The notes under the pieces were generated by a model. It had not been told where the DNA came from, did not search any database, and saw nothing but the letters and a program-made list of their open reading frames with translations. This document shows, piece after piece, positions 42,787 to 51,459 of a DNA stretch of 64,000 nucleotides. The DNA is from Arachnia propionica (GTDB taxonomy: Bacteria > Actinomycetota > Actinomycetes > Propionibacteriales > Propionibacteriaceae), in assembly GCF_037055325.1 (NCBI RefSeq), contig NZ_CP146373.1:2046001-2110000 (forward strand), written 5' to 3'. Numbering within the stretch: position 1 is the stretch's first letter; each line of letters begins with the position of its first letter. A program made the position numbers and the translations under genes.

Positions 42787-43713
42787 GTGACTTCGAGTCG
42801 TCAGTTTCTGCCCTCCGTCGCCCTGCTGGTGGCGGCAGCTGCCTGGGGGTCAACGGTTGTGGTCGCCAAGGGCGCCTACGAATCCTCCATGACACCCGCC
42901 CACCTTCTGATCTCTCGGCTCACCCTGACCGCCCTGTGCCTGCTGCCCGCTTTCCTGCCCCATCTCAGGATGAAACGCGAAACCTGTGTGCAGGGCATCA
43001 TTTTGGGTCTGATCTTCAACACAGGTCTGGTGCTCCAGATGGTGGGACTGGAATATACCCCGCCTTCACTCTCAGGCTTCATCACGGCGAGCTACGTGGT
43101 CTTCACTGCGATCCTCACCCCCTTGATCATGAAACAACCCACCTCGGGGCGCACCTGGATCGCGGTGGCCCTGACGCTGGTGGGAATCGGCATCCTGGCC
43201 CTCGGGAATGGCGGAGGAGATGTCGGTTTCGGATTCGGCGCCGCTATCACACTGCTGGGAGCTGTGCTCTTCGCCCTCCACATCATTTTCCTGGGACGCT
43301 GGGTAAAACCCGAGACGGTGCAGTCACTCACCCTGATGCAGGCCCTGACCGGAGCAGTAGGGATGCTGTGCTTCCTCCCCTTCGCGGACTATCAACTGCC
43401 ATCCGGCTGGGACCTGTGGTGGCCGGTGCTCTACCTCGGTATCTTCTGCGGTGCCGTCACGCTGTTCCTCCAGAGCTGGGCGCAGAGCTACGTGCCCGCC
43501 ACCGCCTCGGCGGTGATCATGTGCTCGGAACCGATGTGGGCCGCCGTATTCGCGATCTGGGCCGGCATGGAGGAGCTGACCTGGCAGGTGCTCACGGGCG
43601 GCGGCCTCGTGGTGGTGGCGCTCCTTCTGACAGCGTGGCCCGGGCGTAAAGCCACATTTGTGGATGCACTCGTCGAAGAACTACGCTCACGACGCGCCCG
43701 TCGTGGAAGCTGA
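42787..43713 (+). CDS. EamA/DMT-family permease
   Basis: A 308-residue protein with ten membrane helices built from two EamA repeats: LLVAAAAWGSTVVVAKGAY (helix 1) and the repeat-end PPSLSGFITASYVVFTAILTPLIM (helices 3-4). The second repeat contains VPATASAVIMCSEPMWAAVFAIW. This is the RhaT/YdcZ-type drug/metabolite exporter family; the substrate cannot be predicted. The GTG start at 42787 is close to pknL (35 nt gap), possibly one transcript. Confidence 0.9.
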   Translation: MTSSRQFLPSVALLVAAAAWGSTVVVAKGAYESSMTPAHLLISRLTLTALCLLPAFLPHLRMKRETCVQGIILGLIFNTGLVLQMVGLEYTPPSLSGFITASYVVFTAILTPLIMKQPTSGRTWIAVALTLVGIGILALGNGGGDVGFGFGAAITLLGAVLFALHIIFLGRWVKPETVQSLTLMQALTGAVGMLCFLPFADYQLPSGWDLWWPVLYLGIFCGAVTLFLQSWAQSYVPATASAVIMCSEPMWAAVFAIWAGMEELTWQVLTGGGLVVVALLLTAWPGRKATFVDALVEELRSRRARRGS

Positions 43714-43739
43714 ACCGCTTCTACTGCAAGACTTTCCCT

Positions 43740-44921
43740 ATGGAATTGCAAATCCTGTTCCTGGTGCTGGTCGTCGTGGGCGTCCTGGGTTTCGTCGTGA
43801 CACTTCGGATTCTTCGTCATCTCACCTTGAAACGCCTCGACTGGAAATGGGTGAAGCATCCTGATCTCCGGATCACGATCGGCCTGAACCATCCGCCTTT
43901 TGGCCTCGGACTAGACAGGTGTGTCAAGGACCAGCTGGTGGGCAAGTCACACGAAGGAACACCTTTTCAGACTTTTCGTTACAGCAGCGAATCCTGGAGC
44001 GACCGCCGGCGCATCGTGTGCATGTCTCTTCCCCACCCGATGCCGTCCTTCTACCTGTTCCCCACGCAATCTCCCATACCTGCGATCAGTGGCCTGTCCC
44101 TGTCCACCGACACGCACACGATGATCTTCCCGGAGGAGAACTATGGCCGGGCGGTGTCAGCTGCCCTCGCTCCCCTCTTATCAGAACTCGGCCCCCGTCA
44201 ACTCACCATTGACCATGATCAGCTGGTGATGTTCAACGTCAAGAAGGACCTAAAATCCCTGGAAGCCACGGTGGAACTTCTGGCCCGGATACGCAAGGCG
44301 ATCATCGCATCCCCTGCGATGGAACACATGGGAGAAAGTTCGCCCCTGCACGTCTCCTTCACCAATCATCCCGATTGGGAGTACGTGGACCGTGACAACT
44401 CGTTACTGAGCCGTCTACCTCTCGAGCCGAGCGGCTACGATCACGAGGTGGTCAATGTCGTACAGTCCACCGGGAACAACATCTCCTTCATCCGCGTCAC
44501 CCACAAGTGGAAGACCCGGAACGCGAAGAACGAGTGGAGCAGCGTCAAGGAACACACCGAACATTTCTGCAGCTTCGGGATCAATTTCAAGTTCGTCCCC
44601 ATATCCGTGAACATGGGGCGCGGAAAGCCCCAAAAATTTGAATCCATCGAGTTCAACAAACGTTTCAAGGTACGCTGCCCGAACCCACGGTTTGCCTCCG
44701 ACGTGTTCCACCAGCGCCAACTCGAACACCTGTTGAGCGCCTCTCCTGAAGGTTTCGCGATCACTCAGGGAGGCACCATTCAAGTCGCAGAGAGCGAATG
44801 GCTGCCGGCACAGATCGAAGTGATGCTCGGCTTCTTCCACGAGTTCTTCGTCCAGGTCCCGGATTTCGTATGGAAGGAACTAGGGGTCTGGCCCCGGCCG
44901 ATCCCGAAACAAGAAGACTGA
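43740..44921 (+). CDS. Membrane-anchored protein of unknown family (intact paralogue)
   Basis: A 393-residue protein. It has one N-terminal signal-anchor helix (about 4-27), then a short basic segment (LRILRHLTLKRLDWKWVKHPD) and a large soluble domain rich in aromatic residues. Recurrent features: CMSLPHPMPSFYLFP (about 98-112), SFTNHPDWEYV (about 204-214), SFIRVTHKWKT and the C-terminal VWKELGVWPRPIP. I recognise no catalytic motif and cannot assign a family. A degenerate copy follows at 45036 with the same layout, showing a tandem duplication. Confidence 0.78.
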   Translation: MELQILFLVLVVVGVLGFVVTLRILRHLTLKRLDWKWVKHPDLRITIGLNHPPFGLGLDRCVKDQLVGKSHEGTPFQTFRYSSESWSDRRRIVCMSLPHPMPSFYLFPTQSPIPAISGLSLSTDTHTMIFPEENYGRAVSAALAPLLSELGPRQLTIDHDQLVMFNVKKDLKSLEATVELLARIRKAIIASPAMEHMGESSPLHVSFTNHPDWEYVDRDNSLLSRLPLEPSGYDHEVVNVVQSTGNNISFIRVTHKWKTRNAKNEWSSVKEHTEHFCSFGINFKFVPISVNMGRGKPQKFESIEFNKRFKVRCPNPRFASDVFHQRQLEHLLSASPEGFAITQGGTIQVAESEWLPAQIEVMLGFFHEFFVQVPDFVWKELGVWPRPIPKQED

Positions 44922-45035
44922 AGAACCCCGCGCTGGGACCGGGCCTCCCGGGGATGGTATAGAACGACGTTTTCCGGCGGTCGGCGGGGACGATTTCACC
45001 GGGCGATTAACACCACTTCCTGCCACACTGGAGGG

Positions 45036-46195
45036 GTGGCGTTGTTCCTTTTCTGTTGTCTGCTCATCGGCGCCGCCATCGCAGGCCTCATCCTGGTTCC
45101 CCGGCACCTTCGTCACAGCGCCCTTCACCGACTCGGCTGGTTCTGGAACGACAAGCCTGACCTGAGCATCACGGCCGGGCTGAACCTACCCCCCGTTCGG
45201 CATCGGGATGAACCGGAATGTGAAGCAGCAGGTGATGGGAAGATCCCGGTCCGGGCTCCCCTTCCAGGCCTCCGGTACAGCAGCGATTTCTAGGACGGAG
45301 AGCAACAGGTCGTCTGCATGCCGCTGCCGCACTCGATGCCGCCCTTCCACCTCTTCCACGAATCAGTCCCGATTCCCGGGGTTCAGGGCCTGATCATGGA
45401 TGTCTGGGGACCCATAAAGGCGGTTTTCCACGATGAAACCTACGGGCGCGCCATGATCGGTGCCCTCGCCCCACTACTGCCCTCCCTCGGATACAACCGC
45501 CTGACCATCGACCACAACCAGTTCGCGCTCCTGGACGTCACCCAGGAGATAAAGACGCTCCAGCTGGCCGCGGCTCACGCGGCCATCACCAGTTCACCCG
45601 CCGTCAATCACGAATGGGAACCGCCGCTGCCGTACGTCTCCTTCGCGAATCATCCCGACTGGGAGTTCGTGGGACGCGACGACTCGCTGGCCCAGCATCT
45701 CCGGGCGGCCAGGTGTTCACCATAGTGCGTTGCCTCAGGGGCCCCATTTCCTTCATCCGGGTCACCCACCAGTGGCAGACCGCGGTTTACATCGGGCAAA
45801 CCGCCACCGTTGAGAACCGCATCGAGAATTTCTGCGGTTTCTGGGTCAATTTCAACTTCATCCCCATATCGGTGAACATGGCAGGCAGCGGTGACGTTCA
45901 GAGCTTCGAGTCCATCGATTTCAACGAACGCTTCACGGTGCACTGCCGGAGCCCCCGGTTCGCCTCCGACGTGTTCAACCCGAGGCAGCTCGAGTTCTTC
46001 CTGCGTTTCCCGGCGCTGTCCTTCGGCATCGATCAGAACGGGGTGATCACCGCCCGCGACCCCGAGTGGCCGCTGGAGATGATGCTGTTCCTCCTCCGCG
46101 CTTTCTTCGACCGGATACCGGACTTCGTCTGGCGCGAGCTCGGCATCTGGCCTAGGCCGGTTCCGGAGATCAACGCCCTGCTGCCGGGGCGCTGA
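45036..46195 (+). pseudogene. Broken tandem paralogue of the membrane-anchored protein at 43740
   Basis: Aligns end to end with the intact neighbour but needs three frame changes and one stop. The frame shifts after LNLPP (about 45196) into GMNRNVKQQVMGRSRSG, returns near 45265 at LRYSSDF, hits TAG (45291-45293) where the neighbour has Trp, reopens as VVCMPLPHSMPPFHLF, and shifts again near 45715 after the SLAQHL segment into PISFIRVTHQWQ. The remainder (to 46195) is open and ends ELGIWPRPVPE. It also lacks several residues of the LEATVELLARIRKAI helix. The many independent lesions argue for a decayed gene rather than a sequencing slip. Confidence 0.88.
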
Positions 46196-46214
46196 TGAAT
46201 GCACTGGGGAGTCG

Positions 46215-47597
46215 TCACAGCTCCTTGGCCCGGAAATCCAGCACCGGATTGTCCCGGTTCCGGCGTCCCTTGCGGAGCCTGGTGGCGACGGTGAAGGCCA
46301 GCTCCAGGCTCTGGTTGCGGTTCAGCCTGGGATCACACACCGTCTCGTAGCGGTCAGCCAGGTCGGTTTCCTCAAGTTTCAGGGCACCGCCGACACATTC
46401 TGTGACATCGCCGCCAGTCAGTTCGACGTGCAGGCCTCCCGGCCAGGTGCCGAGGGAATCGTGGACATCAAAGAAACCACGAACCTCTTCCACCACGTCG
46501 TTGAAGGAACGAGTTTTGTAGCCGTTGGCGGCCTCAAAGGTGTTGCCGTGCATCGGGTCGCACACCCACGCGACCTTGCGCCCGGTCTCCTCCACCCCTT
46601 CGATCACCCGTGGAAGCACTTCGCGCACCCGGTTGGCGCCCATCCGGGTGATGAAGGTGATTCGGCCCGGTTCCCGGTCGGGGTCGAGGCGATCGGCCAG
46701 TTCGATGGCCTGCCGGGGTGTTGTGGTGGGACCCAGTTTGACCCCCAGCGGGTTGCGGACTCGCCGCAGCAACTCCACATGAGCGCCGTCGAGCTGGCGA
46801 GTGCGTTCCCCGATCCACAGCATGTGCCCTGAGCAGCCGTAGACCTGCTGCGAACGGGAGTCGACTCGGGTCATGGCCCGCTCATACTCCAGCAGCAGCG
46901 CTTCGTGCGAGGCGTAGAAATCGATGACCGACAGCGCCCGGTCGTCCACCCCGCAGGCAACCATGAACGTCAGCGCCCGGTCGATTTCCGCGGCCAATTC
47001 CTCATATGCCGCCTCCACCTCAGGGTTGCCGACGAAATCACGGTTCCAGGTGTGCACCCCGCGCAGATCCGCGAAACCACCCGTCACGAATGCACGCACC
47101 AGATTGAGGGTGGCCGCGGAGGCGTTGTAGAGACGAACCAGGCGTTCCGGGTCGTGGACCCTGGATTGTTCGGTGAACTCGAAGCCGTTGATGGCATCAC
47201 CCCGATAGCTGGGCAGGGTGGTTTCTCCCCGGGTCTCGGTCGGTTTGCTACGAGGTTTGGCGTACTGCCCGGCGATCCGCCCAACCTTCACCACCGGGAC
47301 CTGGGCGGCGTAGGTCATCACGACGGCCATCGACAGCTGCACCAGCAGCTTGTCCTTGATGTGCTGCGCCGTGACCGCGTCAAAGGACTCGGCGCAATCC
47401 CCGCCCTGAAGCAGAAAGGCCCGGCCCTCTGCGACCTCCGCGAGTTTGGTGCGAAGATCATCACACTCCCCCGCAAACACCAACGGTGGCAGCTTCTCCA
47501 CGGCGTCAATGACACGGTCCAGCGCGGCTTCATCCGGATAGCTGGGCTGTTGAAGCATCGGCAGGGATCTCAGCTCGGCCCGGGACATGATCGACAT
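46215..47597 (-). CDS. aroG: 3-deoxy-7-phosphoheptulonate synthase, class II (AroG)
   Basis: First step of the shikimate pathway: PEP plus erythrose 4-phosphate to DAHP. The class II (plant/actinobacterial) form, about 460 residues from the ATG at 47597 (next Met 9 nt later). Signatures: FLLQGGDCAESF (about 60-71), RIAGQYAKPRS, and GANRVREVLPRVIEGVEETGRKVAWVCDPMHGNT (metal/PEP site). The further upstream in-frame start overlaps the response-regulator gene and is unlikely. The position after pknL matches mycobacterial gene order. Confidence 0.96.
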   Translation of the reverse strand: MSIMSRAELRSLPMLQQPSYPDEAALDRVIDAVEKLPPLVFAGECDDLRTKLAEVAEGRAFLLQGGDCAESFDAVTAQHIKDKLLVQLSMAVVMTYAAQVPVVKVGRIAGQYAKPRSKPTETRGETTLPSYRGDAINGFEFTEQSRVHDPERLVRLYNASAATLNLVRAFVTGGFADLRGVHTWNRDFVGNPEVEAAYEELAAEIDRALTFMVACGVDDRALSVIDFYASHEALLLEYERAMTRVDSRSQQVYGCSGHMLWIGERTRQLDGAHVELLRRVRNPLGVKLGPTTTPRQAIELADRLDPDREPGRITFITRMGANRVREVLPRVIEGVEETGRKVAWVCDPMHGNTFEAANGYKTRSFNDVVEEVRGFFDVHDSLGTWPGGLHVELTGGDVTECVGGALKLEETDLADRYETVCDPRLNRNQSLELAFTVATRLRKGRRNRDNPVLDFRAKEL

Positions 47598-47625
47598 GGC
47601 GGGAAGATTACTCCACTTGCCCACA

Positions 47626-48294
47626 TCACTCGTTCGGATCATGCAATCCCTGGTCGATGGCATAGAGGGTCAGCTCCACACGATTGTGAAGTTGAAGCTT
47701 GCGCAACACGTTCTGCACATGGTTTTGAACCGTGCGATGGGAAACGAACAATGCCTCCGCGATCTCCCGGTAGGCCAGCCCTTTCGCCACCTGACGCAGC
47801 ACCTCCACCTCACGAGTGGTCAACACCGGGCCGTCATCGTCGTGGCTGTGAGCGACATTGACCATGCGCCGGAACTCTCCCAGCACCAATCCGGCCAGGC
47901 CGGGAGTGAACACCGCGTCCCCCGCCGCAGTGCGACGCACGCCCTCGAGCAACTCGGCCTTCGAAGCCGATTTCACCAAGTACCCTCGAGCACCGGACTT
48001 CATGGCCCGCAACACATCCTCGCGTTCACCGCTGGCCGACATCACCAGCACCTGGATGTCCGGAAATTCCTGCACCAACAATTCGGTGCAGGTCGCCCCG
48101 TCCGGGGCGGGAATCTGCAGGTCCATCACCACCACGTCGGGACGGGTGGCGCGCGCCCGCTGCAGGCACTCCGTCCCGTTCTTGGCGACCGCAACTATCT
48201 CGAAACCCTCCTCCGAGAGGTCCTCACTCAAGGCTTCGATCCACATGGGGTGGTCATCCACCAACATCACACGGTTTCGACTGATGTCATTCAC
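47626..48294 (-). CDS. NarL/LuxR-family response regulator (MacR-like)
   Basis: A 222-residue protein from the GTG at 48294. Receiver domain: acidic pocket LVDDHP (about 10-15), phospho-acceptor Asp in VVVMDLQIPAPDG (about 57-69), and Lys in GYLVKSASKAE. The C-terminal LuxR HTH reads LTTREVEVLRQVAKGLAYREIAEALFVSHRTVQNHVQNVLRKL. The start overlaps the stop of the sensor kinase gene (GTGA). By resemblance of the kinase it probably belongs to the MacRS group, which in Streptomyces regulates morphogenic membrane proteins; that role is extrapolated. Confidence 0.92.
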   Translation of the reverse strand: MNDISRNRVMLVDDHPMWIEALSEDLSEEGFEIVAVAKNGTECLQRARATRPDVVVMDLQIPAPDGATCTELLVQEFPDIQVLVMSASGEREDVLRAMKSGARGYLVKSASKAELLEGVRRTAAGDAVFTPGLAGLVLGEFRRMVNVAHSHDDDGPVLTTREVEVLRQVAKGLAYREIAEALFVSHRTVQNHVQNVLRKLQLHNRVELTLYAIDQGLHDPNE

Positions 48295-49484
48295 GCCTCT
48301 CCCACCTTCACCGGGAAACGCAGTTCCCATTCGGTGCCTTCTCCCAGAGTGGACTTGACCACGGCAGTTCCTCCAAGAGCCGCCATCCTGCCCACGATCG
48401 AATCCCTAATACCGAGCCGCCCCCGTTCACCGGCGGACGCCGCCTCGGAAAGATCCATCCCGACCCCATTGTCTCGCACCCACAGGATTACTTCGGAATC
48501 GTCCTCCTGATCCAACAGTACCCAGGCCTTCGCACTCGGCCCCGCATGTTTGTCGACGTTCTTCAGCGCCTCAACGAGCGCAGCCTCCACCTCCTCCGCG
48601 ATGAGCCTGGGAACAAGTACTTGACCGGCCATGGTGGATACAACCACTTTGGTGCTCTGGAATCGGTCGAGGGCAGCAGCCAGATCCACCTGCCTGGTGG
48701 CGTTCTCGTTGAGGATCTCCTTGTCACGGATGAGGTTGCGCAGCTGGGTCTCGGATTCATGGGCCAGTTCTGCCAGGCGCAGCCCGCGTGGCCCCAGCTC
48801 AGGTCCCTCCCGCTCGACGAGGGCCAACACCTGCAGGGCCCCGTCGTGCACGATCCGCGCCAGACGTTCCCGCTCCCCCAGCGCAACGGAACGAATCCGA
48901 GCCCGTTCCTGCTCCGTGATGGTGTGCTTGAACTGAGTGATGAGCACCCCGACGCAGATACTCATGAGCAAGATGGCAAGCACGACGTCTATCCGAGAGA
49001 TCGTGAGCCGCGGTGGAATCATCAGCAAGGCCATCGCTGTGGCCAGAGTGGCTGTGATCCCGGCTGCTGTTCCCCGAAGCACCGCCGCGTACAAGCAGCA
49101 CCCCGCCATCCAATACCCGGCCAGGGAGGTCTGCCCATACGGCTGATTCGTCACCAGCGGGGTAGCGAAGATCAGGGAACACGTCACGGCCCCGTCGGCC
49201 ATATGCACCCACAGGTTCCGGTCGCTGGGGCGACGCAGCAGGAAAGTCACAAAGAACGTCCACAACAGGACCGCGGCCATGGATATCAGCAGACCGATCC
49301 GGTTCCTCGCAGTCGGGTACACGAACCAGAAGGAGACGACCACCGTGTGGATCGCCAGCACCACACGCACCGTGGCGGTAACGACGAAGACCCGCCCCAG
49401 AACGTCATAGTCCTTGCGGAACCAAGAGGAAGCGGCCTGAACCCACCCCAGGCGCGCCGATGTCGGGGGTGTCCCGGGAATCAC
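48291..49484 (-). CDS. Sensor histidine kinase (MacS-like)
   Basis: A 397-residue NarX-type kinase. The N-terminal region has four to six membrane helices (about 30-190), and a coiled linker (TITEQERARIRSVALGERERLA) leads to the phospho-His in RIVHDGALQVLALVERE. The ATPase domain has N-box ALVEALKNVDKHAG, G1 VRDNGVGMDLSEA and G2 GRLGIRDSIVGRM. The layout fits the MacS family. Partner of the overlapping response regulator. The signal is unknown; the short loops suggest sensing within the membrane. Confidence 0.9.
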   Translation of the reverse strand: MIPGTPPTSARLGWVQAASSWFRKDYDVLGRVFVVTATVRVVLAIHTVVVSFWFVYPTARNRIGLLISMAAVLLWTFFVTFLLRRPSDRNLWVHMADGAVTCSLIFATPLVTNQPYGQTSLAGYWMAGCCLYAAVLRGTAAGITATLATAMALLMIPPRLTISRIDVVLAILLMSICVGVLITQFKHTITEQERARIRSVALGERERLARIVHDGALQVLALVEREGPELGPRGLRLAELAHESETQLRNLIRDKEILNENATRQVDLAAALDRFQSTKVVVSTMAGQVLVPRLIAEEVEAALVEALKNVDKHAGPSAKAWVLLDQEDDSEVILWVRDNGVGMDLSEAASAGERGRLGIRDSIVGRMAALGGTAVVKSTLGEGTEWELRFPVKVGEA

Positions 49485-50230
49485 CCTTCGCTCGCCACCG
49501 GTTTGGGGCCACCGCCGGGACGGGGACGCAGGAACTCATCAGAACCCTTATCCTTGAGATCGCCGTACTTGACCCGCGTAGCGTAGACATCGGCGTATTC
49601 CTGCCCGGTGAGGCGCTGGATGGCGGCCAGCACCTCTTCGGTGACCCAGCGCAGGGTACGGGTCTCGGATTCGCGCCCCTTCAGATCTGAGAAGTCAAGC
49701 GGTTCACCGACAACGACGACGGGGCGTCGCACCCAGGGAATGCCGAGGAAACCCCGGACGGTCTGGGTACCGATCAGCCCCACGGGCAATACCGGAGCCC
49801 CGGATGCGAGCACCATGCGCGCCATCCCGGTCTTGCCCTTGTAGAGCCTGCCGTCCGGTGAGCGGGTTCCCTCGGGGAAGATTCCGATCACCTTGCCTGC
49901 GTCGAGCACGTCGGAGATGGCACGCAGTGAGGCGGCCGAGGCCCGACCACCGCCGCGGTCCATGGGAACCATTCCGATGGCCTTCAGGAACCAGGCCACG
50001 ATGGCGCGACCGAGGTTCTTGCTCCCGTCGAACAGCTCCGCCTTCGCGGGGAAGGTGACTTTCCGAGGCAGCATCGCGGGGATGATCACGGGATCCATCG
50101 TCGCGATGTGATTGCTCACCAGTATCGCCCCACCATGCGTGGGGACGTTCTCGGCACCGTGGATACGGGCGCGGAAACCGAACCTGACCAGCGGACGAAA
50201 GATGAAAATTTTGAAGAATCTGTACCACAT
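49481..50230 (-). CDS. 1-acyl-sn-glycerol-3-phosphate acyltransferase (PlsC-like)
   Basis: A 249-residue membrane-associated acyltransferase for phospholipid or glycolipid synthesis. The active-site motif NHIATMD (H-x4-D, about residues 41-47) and the phosphate-binding FPEGTRSPDGRLYKGKTGMARM (about 118-139) are intact. It overlaps the sensor-kinase gene by 4 nt. The same gene is found near aroG in mycobacteria (Rv2182c). Confidence 0.93.
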   Translation of the reverse strand: MWYRFFKIFIFRPLVRFGFRARIHGAENVPTHGGAILVSNHIATMDPVIIPAMLPRKVTFPAKAELFDGSKNLGRAIVAWFLKAIGMVPMDRGGGRASAASLRAISDVLDAGKVIGIFPEGTRSPDGRLYKGKTGMARMVLASGAPVLPVGLIGTQTVRGFLGIPWVRRPVVVVGEPLDFSDLKGRESETRTLRWVTEEVLAAIQRLTGQEYADVYATRVKYGDLKDKGSDEFLRPRPGGGPKPVASEG

Positions 50231-50239
50231 GAGGCGGTC

Positions 50240-51316
50240 TCAGGCCACGCGCCGCGCTCCTGCGAAGGGCATGGAATTCACCGAAGCGGTCACCACGCCG
50301 CTGCGCGGATTGGCAGCGTGCACGATCTGGCCATTGCCGATGTACATGCCGACATGCGTGATGCCGCTGTAGTAGAAGACCAGGTCTCCGGGTTGCAGAT
50401 CCCCCTTGGAAACGGAGGTGCCCGCCGAGATCTGGGTCTGGGATGTGCGTGGCAGGGAGATGCCGACCTGCTTGTAGGCGGCGTACATCAGCCCGGAGCA
50501 GTCGAAGGTCGATGGTCCGGCAGTGCCCATGACGTAGCCCTTGCCGACTTGAGCGAGGGCGTAGCTGATGGCCTGCTGGGCACGTCCAGAACCGCCTCCC
50601 GAGGAGGTGGCGGGAGGATCGGACTTGTCGCCCGCTCCGGTGGACGGAGCGGGGTTGGGGCTGGCGCTCTCGCGGGCTGCCTGCTCCCGTGCGGCCTCCT
50701 CCTGCTGGCGCTGTTCCTCCAGCTTCTTGAGACGCTCCTGCTCCTCCGCGCTCAGGCGGTCGTACACCTGCTGGGCCTCCGCCTCCTTGGCCTCGTACTC
50801 CTTGGAGAGCTTCTCCTTGGCTGCTCGGTCCGCCTTGAGCGACGCGTCGATGGTTTCCTGCTCACCGCGGAGCGTATCCAACCGAGCCTGCTCCACCTGC
50901 AGGGTCTGCAGATCGGCCACGCTCCGGTCGGTCTCATTCTGGATGGTGCTCAGCCCGGACAGGAAGGTGGTGTCATCGGTGCTTCCGAGCAGCTGACCGG
51001 TGATGTCCACGCCACCACCGAGACCGCCGCCGTTGAGCTGCATCATCGCCAGGTCGCCGAGGTTGGTTCCCAGCTGGGAAACCCTCACCTCCTGGGCGGA
51101 CAGATCCTGTTTGAGGACCTCGAGCTTGCTCTCCGACTCCTCGGCACGGGTGATCGCCTCAATGAGCTGAGCATCCAGCTGTGCGGCTTCCTCGTGAATG
51201 CGGTCCAACTTGTCCTTCGCGGCTGCGACGGCATCGGGGTCGGCGGATGCCGTGGGCACGAAAACGACACTGGCTGCGACGAGAAGGCCAACCAAACCTG
51301 TGCGGAACAACTTCAC
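50240..51316 (-). CDS. Secreted NlpC/P60 peptidoglycan endopeptidase with coiled coil
   Basis: A 358-residue exported cell-wall hydrolase (RipA/RipC-like). Signal peptide about 1-25 (MKLFRTGLVGLLVAASVVFV, cut after TASA). Two long coiled-coil stretches follow (about 27-90 and 125-205), then a Ser/Pro linker. The NlpC/P60 domain has Cys in FDCSGLMYAAYKQ and His in GITHVGMYIGNGQIVHA. The coiled coil resembles FtsX- or FtsE-regulated hydrolases in which it holds the enzyme inactive. It lies just upstream of plsC and is divergent from the exonuclease gene. Confidence 0.94.
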   Translation of the reverse strand: MKLFRTGLVGLLVAASVVFVPTASADPDAVAAAKDKLDRIHEEAAQLDAQLIEAITRAEESESKLEVLKQDLSAQEVRVSQLGTNLGDLAMMQLNGGGLGGGVDITGQLLGSTDDTTFLSGLSTIQNETDRSVADLQTLQVEQARLDTLRGEQETIDASLKADRAAKEKLSKEYEAKEAEAQQVYDRLSAEEQERLKKLEEQRQQEEAAREQAARESASPNPAPSTGAGDKSDPPATSSGGGSGRAQQAISYALAQVGKGYVMGTAGPSTFDCSGLMYAAYKQVGISLPRTSQTQISAGTSVSKGDLQPGDLVFYYSGITHVGMYIGNGQIVHAANPRSGVVTASVNSMPFAGARRVA

Positions 51317-51459
51317 TCGAAACTCCAGACGCTCGGGGACGAGGCTGAGAGAATCCTAAACGACCTTCAGGCCTTTCCCAAAGTTCACCCATCATGCAGG
51401 ACGTGCACCCCGCTTCGGCCATGGTCATTTTGTCGCCGCCGTCGAGTAACGTCCCCGGC

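Noticed and set aside
44922-45035. Possible gene or RNA between the two paralogues
   Set aside because: A 114-bp GC-rich gap with no conserved frame or hairpin; likely only the promoter of the degenerate copy.
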